DNA of 64,000 nt from contig NZ_FODT01000004.1 in assembly GCF_900110435.1 (NCBI RefSeq), positions 248,001-312,000 of the forward strand, given 5' to 3'. Source of the stretch: Rhodopseudomonas pseudopalustris (GTDB lineage Bacteria; Pseudomonadota; Alphaproteobacteria; Rhizobiales; Xanthobacteraceae). This document shows, in pieces, positions 25,487-33,185 of the stretch. Made by a program: the position numbers and the translations under genes. Each line of letters opens with the position of its first letter. Positions within the stretch are counted from its first letter, which is position 1. Below the pieces are notes generated by a model, which was given only the letters and a program-made list of their open reading frames with translations, did not search any database and had not been told where the DNA came from.

Positions 25487-26743
25487 ATGGACTACGAGAT
25501 CGCCACCACTGCGCCGGAAACCAAGGCCGGCTTCGCCCCCGCCGATCGCGACGCGCATGACGAGCTGCTGCGCGCTCATGAGGAGTTCAAATCGGCCAAT
25601 GATGAGCGGCTCGCCGCACTCGAGCGTCGCCGCGGCGACGTGTTGCTGGAGGAGAAGGTCGATCGCATTTCGGACGCGATCGACGCGCGGCTGAAGCGGA
25701 TCGAGGACTTTGCGCTGAAGCAGGCGCGGCCGCAGCTCGATGGTCGCCGCGTCGAGACGATCGGCGCCAGCCGCGAGCACAAGAGCGCGTTCGAGGCGTA
25801 CATCCGTTCTGGCGATGCGTCGCCGCTGCGGCAGATCGAGACCAAGGCGCTGTCGGTCGGCTCCAATCCGGACGGCGGATATCTGGTGCCGGAGGAGCTG
25901 GAGCGCAGCATCGCGGCGCGGCTCGGTGCGATCTCACCGATCCGCAGCCTGGCCTCGGTGCGGCAGATCTCCGGCAGCGTCTACAAGAAGCCGTTCATGA
26001 CCGCGGGTCCTGCGACCGGCTGGGTCGGCGAGACCGCGGCGCGGCCGCAGACCAGTTCGCCGACGCTCGATGCGCTGTCGTTCCCGGCGATGGAGCTGTA
26101 TGCGATGCCGGCCGCGACCGCGACGCTGCTCGACGATGCCGCGGTCAATCTCGACGACTGGCTCACCGGCGAGATCGACACCGTGTTCGCCGAGCAGGAG
26201 GGCGCCGCCTTCGTCTCCGGCGACGGGATCAACAAACCGAAAGGCTTTCTCGCCGCGCCGACGGTGGCGAACGCCGCCTGGAGCTGGGGCAATCTCGGCT
26301 TCGTCGCCACCGGCGCCGCCGGCGCATTCCCCGCCAGCAATCCGTCCGACGTGCTGATCGACCTGATGTTCGCGCTGAAGCCGGGCTACCGGCAGAACGC
26401 CAGCTTCGTGATGAACCGGCGGACGCAAGCCGCGATCCGCAAGTTCAAGGACAATAACGGCGTCTATCTATGGCAGCCGCCGGCCACCGCCTCGGGCCGC
26501 GCCAGCCTGATCGGCTTCCCGCTGGCCGACGCCGAGGACATGCCGGACATCGCCGCCAATTCGCTCGCCATCGCCTTCGGCGATTTCCGCCGCGGCTATT
26601 TGATCGTCGACCGCCAGGGCGTCCGCGTCCTGCGCGACCCGTATTCCGCCAAGCCCTACGTGCTGTTCTACACGACGAAGCGCGTCGGCGGCGGCGTGCA
26701 GGATTTCGACGCGATCAAGGTGTTGAAGTTCGGGGGGAGTTGA
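25487..26743 (+). CDS. GTA major capsid protein (g5, HK97 fold)
   Basis: 418 residues. It forms the icosahedral head. The N-terminal region, about residues 1-110, is a charged coiled-coil delta domain that the prohead protease should remove. The HK97 core begins near KALSVGSNPDGGYLVPEEL. Hallmarks include GWVGETAARPQTSSP, ELYAMPAATATLLDDAAVN, SGDGINKPKGFL and GFPLADAEDMPDIAANSLAIAFGDF. CCAGGAGAACCAG upstream supplies the ribosome site. Residues 349-400 are duplicated, with mutations, at 28236-28391. Confidence 0.93.
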   Translation: MDYEIATTAPETKAGFAPADRDAHDELLRAHEEFKSANDERLAALERRRGDVLLEEKVDRISDAIDARLKRIEDFALKQARPQLDGRRVETIGASREHKSAFEAYIRSGDASPLRQIETKALSVGSNPDGGYLVPEELERSIAARLGAISPIRSLASVRQISGSVYKKPFMTAGPATGWVGETAARPQTSSPTLDALSFPAMELYAMPAATATLLDDAAVNLDDWLTGEIDTVFAEQEGAAFVSGDGINKPKGFLAAPTVANAAWSWGNLGFVATGAAGAFPASNPSDVLIDLMFALKPGYRQNASFVMNRRTQAAIRKFKDNNGVYLWQPPATASGRASLIGFPLADAEDMPDIAANSLAIAFGDFRRGYLIVDRQGVRVLRDPYSAKPYVLFYTTKRVGGGVQDFDAIKVLKFGGS

Positions 26744-26846
26744 CGCACGGCGTCCGATCTCCCTCTTTCGCTTGCGGGGGAGGGCCGGGGTGGGACCCCC
26801 CGCCCACGGCGCTGCGATCGGACGGTCAGGTTAGGCGCGCAGTCTC

Positions 26847-26916
26847 GTAGCCCGGATAAGCGAAGCGCCATCCGGGACGCAGCCACCAGCAAAATGCTGC
26901 GCTCATGGCGGGCTAC
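26847..26916. repeat. GTAGCCCG...CGGGCTAC palindromic element
   Basis: Outer arms GTAGCCCG (26847-26854) and CGGGCTAC (26909-26916) enclose a ccggataagcgaagcgccat / atccggga core, a common intergenic repeat of this bacterial group. It separates the convergent capsid and SLOG-like genes. Confidence 0.7.
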
Positions 26917-26945
26917 GCTACGGCGGGGCCGCTCGCATGACTTGA

Positions 26946-27503
26946 TCAGATCGCCAACGAAAGCTGCTTCTGCGACAGACCTTGCAGTCGCGCGCCGAGC
27001 CCGATCTTGTCCTCGGCCTTGGCGCGCGCGTGATCCGACATCATCGTCAGTAGATGCTGCAATCCCGCGACATCGCCGACGGTCACGAAATCCTTCATCT
27101 TGTTGACGAACACCACCGACTTCTTGTCGCGATCGAGGAGTTCGACGACGTTGCTCAGCGTGCCGGTGCTCTTGCTGTCCCAGATCATCAGGCCGACGTC
27201 GCTGAAGTGGGCCATTTCCAGATCTTTCGCGGTGAAGTACGCGCGACTGCCGGGCGCCGCCTTTGGATGCACGGATTTCACCGGCCATCCGCCGACATTG
27301 TTGCGCGGTTCGTCTCCGCTGCAATACACCGTCACGCGCAGCGCGTCATTCTCCGCCAGGCAAGCCTGAATCGACGTGTCGGCACCATCCGCATCGCCGA
27401 CGACGACATCGAGGTCGGAAGCCGCGATGGTCGCGATGCGCTGCTTGACCTTGGCGTCGAGGCGGCTGATCGAAATCGAACCTGCGATGAAGACCGTGGT
27501 CAC
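26946..27503 (-). CDS. SLOG-like (DprA/YspA-type Rossmann) nucleotide-binding protein
   Basis: 185 residues. N-terminal TVFIAGSISIS and the loop VVVGDADGADTSIQACLA (GDADGAD at residues 36-42) fit the nucleotide-binding pattern of SLOG/DUF2493 proteins. The later part (DVGLMIWDSKSTGTLSNVVELLDRDKKSVVFVN) completes the Rossmann-like alternation. The start is GTG at 27503, which overlaps the stop of the upstream PRTase gene (GTGA), so the two are coupled. SLOG domains bind or process nucleotide signals and are frequent in phage-defence operons. The precise family is inferred from motif shape only. Confidence 0.6.
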   Translation of the reverse strand: MTTVFIAGSISISRLDAKVKQRIATIAASDLDVVVGDADGADTSIQACLAENDALRVTVYCSGDEPRNNVGGWPVKSVHPKAAPGSRAYFTAKDLEMAHFSDVGLMIWDSKSTGTLSNVVELLDRDKKSVVFVNKMKDFVTVGDVAGLQHLLTMMSDHARAKAEDKIGLGARLQGLSQKQLSLAI

Positions 27504-28099
27504 GAGTTGCGTCCCTGTGTGATTGCGCCGGCGTAGATCTTTCCGATCTTCGGATAGGTGCGTAACGCGGCGCAGACGGCTTCCATCGAAGCGCCAGTAT
27601 TGAACAAATCGTCGAGCAGCAGCACGTTCCATTTGCCCTCGGCGGGGATGACATCATTTACCGTGAAACGGCCGGCGAGGGCAGCCGCTTTCTCGTCTTT
27701 CGTGGTCAAATTCTTGAGCTGCGGCGCACCCGCAGGAGCAGCCGCTTTGGCCACGACCGTCTCGTACATAGGAATATTTGCCAGCCGCCCAAGTTCCCGG
27801 GCGATCTCCGTCACGGGTTGCCGCGCGCGCGCCGCGGAGGCCGGCATCGGAACGATCAGGCCGACATCAGGAAGCAGCGGTAGCAGCGATATGCGCAGCT
27901 GCTCCGCGAGTGGCTGCACTTGCACCCAATCATTTCGGTATTTGAGCTGGAATAGCGCTTCGCCTGGCTCCGATCTCGTGTTGTCGAACCGGTCATGCCC
28001 ATGTTCGTCTTTTCCGAGATGGATGCTTGAAATGATGTGTTTGTGGAGCGCGTAGCCCAAATCCCAGTTGCCCGTTAAAGGGCGAAGCGCGACCCGCAT
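27500..28099 (-). CDS. ComF-like phosphoribosyltransferase
   Basis: 199 residues starting MRVALRPLTGNWDLGYALHKH. The PRPP-binding loop NVLLLDDLFNTGASM (about residues 156-170) is the type I phosphoribosyltransferase signature. VGLIVPMPASAARARQPVTEIARELGRL resembles the ComF family upstream of that loop. The N-terminal 70 residues (KYRNDWVQVQPLAEQL) are ComF-like without a zinc finger. It is the first gene of a two-gene operon with the SLOG-like gene. A PRTase and a nucleotide-sensing partner suggest a nucleotide-based stress or defence pathway; no such function is proven. Confidence 0.7.
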   Translation of the reverse strand: MRVALRPLTGNWDLGYALHKHIISSIHLGKDEHGHDRFDNTRSEPGEALFQLKYRNDWVQVQPLAEQLRISLLPLLPDVGLIVPMPASAARARQPVTEIARELGRLANIPMYETVVAKAAAPAGAPQLKNLTTKDEKAAALAGRFTVNDVIPAEGKWNVLLLDDLFNTGASMEAVCAALRTYPKIGKIYAGAITQGRNS

Positions 28100-28217
28100 T
28101 TCTCTATTTCCTAAGAACAGCCATAAGCGGCGTTGCGCTGCCAATGCGACCCTAGGTAGATAGCGCTGATTGTTGTCGCGATGGCAAGACGGGACCTTGC
28201 CGGACACAGCAGCGAGC

Positions 28218-28392
28218 GGCTTCGCGCCGGTCGAGGCAGAGGATATGCCGTACATCGCCGCCAATTCGCTCGCGATCGCCTTCGGCGATTTCCGCCGCGG
28301 CTATTTGATCGTCGACCGCCGAGGCGTCCGCGTCCTGCGCGTCCCGTATACCGCCAAGTCCACTATGCTGTTCTACTCGACGAAGCGCGTAG
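28218..28392 (+). pseudogene. Duplicated 3' fragment of the GTA capsid gene
   Basis: Positions 28236-28391 align codon for codon with 26531-26686 of the capsid gene (residues 349-400). By eye 141 of 156 bases match, including a perfect run covering FGDFRRGYLIVDR. Most differences change amino acids (for example DMPD to DMPY, RQG to RRG, RDP to RVP), consistent with relaxed selection. The fragment has no capsid N-terminus and its frame runs out shortly after. Confidence 0.85.
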
Positions 28393-28393
28393 T

Positions 28394-28564
28394 CTTGTCA
28401 GTATCCCGAAACTGAAGCACGATCAGATCACGGGATGGTATATGACGCCAAATGTCGACTTTGATGGATTGACTCCGAGGCAGTATCTCAAGGGAAAGAG
28501 TTGGGACGAAAGACGTCGTTTGGGAATGGATGCGTTGATCAAATTCAAGGTGCTGGCGCCATGA
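28394..28564 (+). pseudogene. C-terminal remnant of a toxin-like protein
   Basis: Directly after the capsid fragment an open frame encodes SIPKLKHDQITGWYMTPNV then DFDGLTPRQYLKGKSWDERR and RLGMDALIKFKVLAP. It has no proper start at its N-terminus. The TPN...GLTPRQYL pattern resembles the C-terminal part of MbcA/ParS-type proteins, though I cannot name the family. It overlaps the DUF2019 gene by 4 bp. An ATG at 28442 with GGGA upstream could allow a 40-residue product. Confidence 0.5.
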
Positions 28565-28932
28565 GGGCTTATCAATTGACGAGAGCGAGCACTGATGAGC
28601 TGGTCGCCTATTTCGCCGAGGTCGTGGTTGGCCAAGATGAGGCGCTGCTGGGAGGCCAGCGAGCGCGTTTCAACCGGCTGTTCGCAGAGATGATGGCGAT
28701 CTCCAATGAATTGAAGAGTCGTGACGGCGATCAACGGAGCGCGTTGCTCGCTCTCTTTCAGTATCCCAACATGCAGGTACGCGTGCAGGCCGCAAAGTTG
28801 ACCCTCGCTGTCGCGCCCATCGAGGCTCGCAAGCAGCTCGAAGCGATTGCAGAGACGCAATGGTTTCCACAAGCCGGCGACGCCGGCATGAGCCTGTCCA
28901 ACCTCGATCGGGGCATCTTTCGGGCAGGCTAG
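28561..28932 (+). CDS. DUF2019 protein (probable immunity or antitoxin partner)
   Basis: 123 residues. The sequence ELVAYFAEVVVGQDEALLGG ... FNRLFAEMMAISNELK ... DQRSALLALFQYPNMQVRVQ ... FPQAGDAGMSLSNLDRGIF closely follows the DUF2019 pattern of a small helical, HEAT-like protein. DUF2019 genes commonly sit just after toxin-like genes in polymorphic toxin loci. The ATGA overlap with the truncated upstream frame suggests a once-complete pair whose toxin half was lost. Confidence 0.75.
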   Translation: MRAYQLTRASTDELVAYFAEVVVGQDEALLGGQRARFNRLFAEMMAISNELKSRDGDQRSALLALFQYPNMQVRVQAAKLTLAVAPIEARKQLEAIAETQWFPQAGDAGMSLSNLDRGIFRAG

Positions 28933-29123
28933 ACCGGCTGCTCAGCTGAGCGGCATCGGAAGGGCTCAATGCCCTGGCGTTTCATGGGTGACCGCTTCGT
29001 TGCGGCCGGACCATCTCCCCGTCGTAGCGCAGGTCGGGAACGAATATGCTAGGCAAGATTTTGCACCAGCGGCGTCGCATCGGCGCGATCGGGAGCGAAT
29101 CGACATTGGGGAGACATCGGACC

Positions 29124-29366
29124 ATGACGCATGTGATCCGGCTTTCGGCCGTGCTGCCCGCGGCGCTCGTCGTTCTTGCGGTGTCCGGCGTCGGCGAGGC
29201 GTTCGCGCGCGGCGGGGCGGCGAGCATCATGGACTCGCCGGGCTATCAGCGCCGGCTGAAGGAATCCCGCGAGCAATTGCAGCAGCCTTACACCACCCCG
29301 CCTGCGGTGTATCCGCGCCGCAAGCTCGGGCCGTATCAGCGCACCAGGCCCATCCCCAGGGGGTGA
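29124..29366 (+). CDS. Small secreted hypothetical protein
   Basis: 80 residues. The signal peptide is VIRLSAVLPAALVVLAVSGVGEAFA. The mature part is short and polar with repeated Tyr/Pro/Arg (SPGYQRRLKESREQLQQPY, YPRRKLGPYQRTRPIPRG). No domain is known. A weak GGGGAGA site lies upstream. Its relation to the GTA is unclear; it may be a bystander in the g5-g6 interval. Confidence 0.5.
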   Translation: MTHVIRLSAVLPAALVVLAVSGVGEAFARGGAASIMDSPGYQRRLKESREQLQQPYTTPPAVYPRRKLGPYQRTRPIPRG

Positions 29367-29465
29367 GCGGTCGTGATGCGGTCGACGCGCGCTGCTCGGC
29401 TGTGATCTCGGGTTGCGTCGCGGGTTGCTCGTGCGCGGTCGACGGCGCAGGCGCGCGACAGCGTC

Positions 29466-29783
29466 TCAGCAGTAGCCGTGCCAGCCGCAGGCGTAGGGCA
29501 GGCGGCCGTAGATCGCCAGCGGCGCGGTGCCGTAATAATTGAAGTAGTAATAGGAATTCGGCTTGCCGTAATAGCCGTTGACCAGCGGCGGGATGTCGAC
29601 CTCCGGTGCATAGACCGGCGAGCCGGTGACGATCGCCCGCGGCGGCGGCACCTCGGCGACGATTCGGCCCCGCTGAACGGGCTCCGCGAAGATCTCGCCG
29701 ATCCGGCCGCGCGCGGGCAGATCCGCGGCGCGCGCGGGCGCTGCGGCGGTCAGCGCGAGGAACAGAACGGCAAGGCGCAGCAT
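29466..29783 (-). CDS. Small secreted Tyr-rich hypothetical protein
   Basis: 105 residues: signal peptide MLRLAVLFLALTAAAPARAA, then a segment with VTGSPVYAPEVDIPPLVNGYYGK and a Tyr-rich stretch (NSYYYFNYYGTAPL) ending in YACGWHGYC. It is probably an exported protein with one disulphide. It is oriented opposite to the GTA genes. No family is named with confidence. Confidence 0.55.
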   Translation of the reverse strand: MLRLAVLFLALTAAAPARAADLPARGRIGEIFAEPVQRGRIVAEVPPPRAIVTGSPVYAPEVDIPPLVNGYYGKPNSYYYFNYYGTAPLAIYGRLPYACGWHGYC

Positions 29784-30037
29784 CACAGGACTCCGGTTTC
29801 CGGCCGCATCGTGGCGCAACATGGTTAACAAAGATTAACGATCGGGCGACGCCGCGATGCGCAGCGGGCGGCGCAGGGTGATGCGGCGAGGGGCGGTGCT
29901 TGTCGGCATCCTTCGAGGCGCGCTGCGCTCGCATCTCAGGTGGACGCCTTTGAGGCGCGCAAATGCGTGCAAAAGGTTGACGCTGCGAGGCGCAGCAGTG
30001 TGCGCATCAGGAGCGCCTGTGCGACGGCTGTGCTTGG

Positions 30038-30802
30038 CTATGGCGGCAGCGCGGCGCCCCAGCTGCGGGCGGTCGAGACGATCCAGTCGCGATACAGCGT
30101 CAGCGGCGTGACGCCGGTGAGGCCGCCGCAGCCGCTGGCATTGGCGGCGCCGGTCGACCACGACACTACGCCGATAATGACGGCGCGGCCGTTCTGCTCC
30201 TGCAGCGCGGGTCCGCCGGAATCGCCGGTGCAGGCTCCCAGGCCGTCGCGCGCATTATGGGTGGCCGGATCGACCAGGCGGATCTGCAGCCGGCCCGGAC
30301 GGCCGGTGGCGATCAGTTGCGCGCTCCGCACCACGCCGCCGCTGCGGCCGTCGCCGCGCTGCGCGACGCCGATGCCGGCGATGGTGAAGCTCTGCCCCGC
30401 CGCCAAAGGATCGCCCGGCGCGCCGATCGGCAGCGGCGTCTTGCCGGGCAGCGGAGCCGCGAGCTGCAGCAGCGCGACGTCGGCGCTGGCGCGATTGGCC
30501 TCGATCGCCCGCCGATCGAATTGCGGATGCGCGGCGACGCGGCGGATGTCGCGCAGCTGCGGCCGCCGCTCTGCGTCGAGCTGCACGATCTTGTAGTCCG
30601 CGCCGGGGCCGACGCAATGCGCCGCGCTCAGCACCAGATCGGGCGCGATCAGCGCGCCGGAACAGAAATTGCCGCGCGAGCCGACGATGGTGACGACGGC
30701 GCGGCCGATGCCATCGTCGCTCTCGCGCGCGCCGCCGACCATCGCGGCGGCGGGGGTGGCGAGGGCGGTCAGCAGCAGGATCAGTTTCAAGGTGCGGATC
30801 AT
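30038..30802 (-). CDS. Exported trypsin-like serine protease
   Basis: 254 residues. The signal peptide MIRTLKLILLLTALATPAAA is followed by MVGGARES (trypsin-like mature start IVGG-like). The catalytic triad is visible: His in LSAAHCVG, Asp in ASADVALLQLA and Ser in GDSGGPALQE. Cysteines in NFCSGA...AAHC and GLGACTGDSGG...GCGG give the chymotrypsin-fold disulphides. This S1 protease would act in the periplasm or outside. It sits antisense, 62 bp from g6, in the capsid-connector gap. Confidence 0.88.
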   Translation of the reverse strand: MIRTLKLILLLTALATPAAAMVGGARESDDGIGRAVVTIVGSRGNFCSGALIAPDLVLSAAHCVGPGADYKIVQLDAERRPQLRDIRRVAAHPQFDRRAIEANRASADVALLQLAAPLPGKTPLPIGAPGDPLAAGQSFTIAGIGVAQRGDGRSGGVVRSAQLIATGRPGRLQIRLVDPATHNARDGLGACTGDSGGPALQEQNGRAVIIGVVSWSTGAANASGCGGLTGVTPLTLYRDWIVSTARSWGAALPP

Positions 30803-30864
30803 GGCGGGCTTCAAGAGCCTCGCCGCCGCGGCGCTGTCAACCGGACGATATCGGAGGGATGAGC

Positions 30865-31434
30865 ATGTCGGCGATGTTGCTGGCGGGACCGGCGGTGGAG
30901 CCGTGGACGGTTGCCGAGTTGAAAGCGTTCCTGCGGGTCGCGCACGATGACGACGATGCGGTGATCGCGGCGCTACTCGCCGCGGCGCGCGGCCAGATCG
31001 AGGCGATGACGCGGCGCGCGCTGCTGGCGCAACGCTGGCGCGTTTTGCGCGACGGCTGGCCGGACGACGGCCGCATCGCGCTGCGGATCGGGCCGCTGCG
31101 GAGCCTGACCGCGGCGGTGGTGTTCGATGCGCAGGGCGTCGCGCATCCGATCGGTCTCGATTGTTTCGTGATCGACGCTGCGAACGGCGTGATCGCCGCG
31201 CCGGCGTGGTCGCTGCCGCAGCCGGGGCGCAGCCTTGCGGGGATCGCGCTCGACGTCGAGCTGGGTTATGGCGCGGTTGGGTCGGACGTCCCGGAGCTGC
31301 TGCGCCATGCGGTGCGGACGCTGGTGGCGCATTGGTACGAGAACCGCGGGCTCGCCGCGATCGGCGCCAGCGTGGCGATGCTGCCGGGCAGCGTCGCGGC
31401 GATGATCGCGAGCTTCCGGGTGCTGTCGCTATGA
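30865..31434 (+). CDS. GTA head-tail connector (g6, phage gp6-like)
   Basis: 189 residues. An adaptor that sits under the portal. The N-terminus PWTVAELKAFLRVAHDDDDAVIAALLAAAR is the typical gp6-like start, and DVPELLRHAVRTLVAHWYENRG is also characteristic. The ATG at 30865 lies 6 bp past GGAGGG; an ATG at 30859 would touch that site directly, so the later start is preferred. The stop overlaps g7 by 4 bp. Confidence 0.87.
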   Translation: MSAMLLAGPAVEPWTVAELKAFLRVAHDDDDAVIAALLAAARGQIEAMTRRALLAQRWRVLRDGWPDDGRIALRIGPLRSLTAAVVFDAQGVAHPIGLDCFVIDAANGVIAAPAWSLPQPGRSLAGIALDVELGYGAVGSDVPELLRHAVRTLVAHWYENRGLAAIGASVAMLPGSVAAMIASFRVLSL

Positions 31435-31760
31435 TCGATCCGGGGAAATTGAACACACGGCTGACGCTCGAGACGCCGGTCGAAAGCGGCGACGGGCAGG
31501 GCGGCGTGGTGCGCAGCTTCGCGCCGCAGAATGTGGTGTGGGCGCAGCTCGCGCCGCGCGCCGCGCGCGAGGGCGTCACGGCGGACGCCGACGGCGCGGT
31601 GCTGCGCATCACGATCACGCTGCGCGGCGGCGTCGCGCTGACGCGGGCGCATCGGCTGGTCGACGGCGCGAAGATCTATCGCATCATCGCCTGGCGCGAG
31701 CGTGATCACGGCGCGCTGATCGAGATCGACGCGGAGCTTCATCAGTCACCGTCATCCTGA
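31431..31760 (+). CDS. GTA head-tail joining protein (g7)
   Basis: 109 residues: GKLNTRLTLETPVESGDGQGGVVRSFAPQNVVWAQLAP and KIYRIIAWRERDHGALIEI are typical of small head-completion/stopper proteins of the gp10/HK97 joining family. It is coupled to g6 by an ATGA overlap. Confidence 0.85.
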   Translation: MIDPGKLNTRLTLETPVESGDGQGGVVRSFAPQNVVWAQLAPRAAREGVTADADGAVLRITITLRGGVALTRAHRLVDGAKIYRIIAWRERDHGALIEIDAELHQSPSS

Positions 31761-31832
31761 CGAGCCTGGCTCAGCCGCTCGCCGCGCTCGCATCGCCGGA
31801 TGACGGGCGCATTGCCATCGAGGACCTTCGCC

Positions 31833-32243
31833 ATGCCCACTGCGACCACCGCGCTGCGCGCGGCCATTCATCGCGCGCTGACCACCGACAGCGGCCTCGT
31901 CGCCGCGCTCGGCGGGGCGCGGGTCTATGACGAGCCGCCGCGCGACGCGGCGTTTCCCTACGTCACGCTCGGCGAGGCGCGGATCAGCGACGTCTCCGCC
32001 GACGACGGGCCGACCCAGGAGCATCAGCTCACGCTGCACGCCTGGTCGCGGCAGGGCGGGCACAAGGAAGCGCATGTCATCACCGGTGCGCTGCTGCAGG
32101 CGCTCGACGACGCGGCACTGTCGCCCGCCGGCCATCGCCTGGTGAATCTGCGTTTTGCGATCGCCGACATCCGCCGCGAGGCCGACGGCCGCACCTATCA
32201 CGCATCGGTGCGGTTCCGCGCCGTGACCGAACCCGCGAACTGA
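31833..32243 (+). CDS. GTA g8 (DUF3168 tail terminator-like)
   Basis: 136 residues. ALRAAIHRALTTDSGLVAAL ... RVYDEPPRDAAFPYVTLGEA ... HQLTLHAWSRQGGHKEA follows the DUF3168 pattern. These proteins cap the tail tube at the head-tail interface. The ATG at 31833 with GAGGA upstream gives a natural start. Confidence 0.85.
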   Translation: MPTATTALRAAIHRALTTDSGLVAALGGARVYDEPPRDAAFPYVTLGEARISDVSADDGPTQEHQLTLHAWSRQGGHKEAHVITGALLQALDDAALSPAGHRLVNLRFAIADIRREADGRTYHASVRFRAVTEPAN

Positions 32244-32256
32244 TCGGAGGACAGCC

Positions 32257-32664
32257 ATGGGCGCACAGAAGGGCAAGGATCTGCTGATCAAGATCCACGA
32301 CGGCGCGACCTACGTCGCCGTCGCCGGCTTGCGCAGCCGCAAGATCGCGTTCAACGCCGAGCTGGTCGACATCACCCACGCCGAATCCGCCGATCGCTGG
32401 CGCGAGCTTCTGGCCGGCGCCGGCATCCGCCGCGCCTCGATCTCCGGCCGCGGCCTGTTCAAGGACGCCGCCTCCGACGCGCTGGTACGGCAGGCGTTCT
32501 TCAACGGGCTGATCAGCGATTGTCAGGTGATCGTTCCCGACTTCGGCACGATCAGCGGACCGTTCCAGATCGCCGGCCTCGAATTCGCCGGCGAGCACAA
32601 TGGCGAGGTGACGTTCGACGTCACGCTGGAGAGCGCCGGCGCGCTCGGCTTTGCAACCTTGTGA
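32257..32664 (+). CDS. GTA major tail protein (g9, TP901-1-like)
   Basis: 135 residues starting MGAQKGKDLLIKIHDGATYVAVAGL. The pattern RSRKIAFNAELVDITHAES and SGRGLFKDAASDALVR is that of phage major tail (tube) proteins of the TP901-1 type. It builds the short GTA tail tube. A GGAGGA site precedes the ATG. Confidence 0.9.
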   Translation: MGAQKGKDLLIKIHDGATYVAVAGLRSRKIAFNAELVDITHAESADRWRELLAGAGIRRASISGRGLFKDAASDALVRQAFFNGLISDCQVIVPDFGTISGPFQIAGLEFAGEHNGEVTFDVTLESAGALGFATL

Positions 32665-32671
32665 GGACGCT

Positions 32672-32989
32672 ATGGCCAACAAACATCGCGGTGAGATCGA
32701 AGCGGAGATCGGCGGCCAGCGCCGCACGCTGGTGCTGACGCTCGGCGCGCTGGCGGAGCTCGAGAGCGCGTTCGGCGCCGACGATCTGGTGGCGCTGGCG
32801 CAGCGCTTCGGCAGCGGACATCTGTCGGCGCGCGATCTCGCGCGGATCATCGGGGCGGGGCTGCGCGGCGCAGGCGAGGCGGTCGGCGACGACGAGGTCG
32901 CGGCGATGACGGTCGCGGGAGGCGCCACCGGCTATGCGATGATCGCGGCCGAACTGATCGCCGCGACCTTCGGCGAAGCGGCGCGATGA
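32672..32989 (+). CDS. GTA g10 (tail assembly protein)
   Basis: 105 residues: MANKHRGEIEAEIGGQRRTLVLTLGALAELESAFG. This matches the GTA gp10 / gene transfer agent family protein, thought to take part in tail assembly as a chaperone-like factor. It overlaps g10.1 by 4 bp. Confidence 0.82.
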   Translation: MANKHRGEIEAEIGGQRRTLVLTLGALAELESAFGADDLVALAQRFGSGHLSARDLARIIGAGLRGAGEAVGDDEVAAMTVAGGATGYAMIAAELIAATFGEAAR

Positions 32990-33183
32990 CGCCGTTTCCG
33001 TGGAGCGAGGCGATGCAGTTCGGCTTCGGCGTCCTGCGGCTGTCGTCGGATCAGTTCTGGCGGATGACCCCGCGCGAACTGGCGTCGGCCATCGTCGCGG
33101 TGCGGGGCCGCGTCGTAGCGCCGCTCGATCGCGGCGGGCTCGACGATTTGCTGCGGCGCTATCCCGACCAGCGAGGAGGATGA
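32986..33183 (+). CDS. GTA g10.1 (phage tail assembly chaperone-like, rcc01693 family)
   Basis: 65 residues, MTPFPWSEAMQFGFGVLRLSS then PREFWRMTP-like segment (DQFWRMTPRELASAI). The WxxAMxxGFGVLRLSPxxFWxMTPREL pattern is characteristic of the small GTA protein between gp10 and gp11. It is coupled on both sides by short overlap or spacing. Confidence 0.85.
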   Translation: MTPFPWSEAMQFGFGVLRLSSDQFWRMTPRELASAIVAVRGRVVAPLDRGGLDDLLRRYPDQRGG

Positions 33184-33185
33184 CG

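Larger units (their letters stand above)
26744..28932. mobile_element. Cargo island between capsid and downstream GTA genes
   Basis: The segment begins after the capsid stop with a palindrome. It holds two antisense genes (SLOG-like and phosphoribosyltransferase), then a second, mutated copy of the capsid 3' end, then a truncated toxin-like tail and a DUF2019 gene. The duplicated capsid end is what would be left if foreign DNA arrived linked to a related capsid gene or if a tandem duplication was later replaced. Boundaries are approximate. Confidence 0.55.

Noticed and set aside
28170-28415. Complete small gene spanning the capsid duplicate
   Set aside because: The homologous part is an internal piece of the capsid protein without its own start, and the flanks are unrelated.
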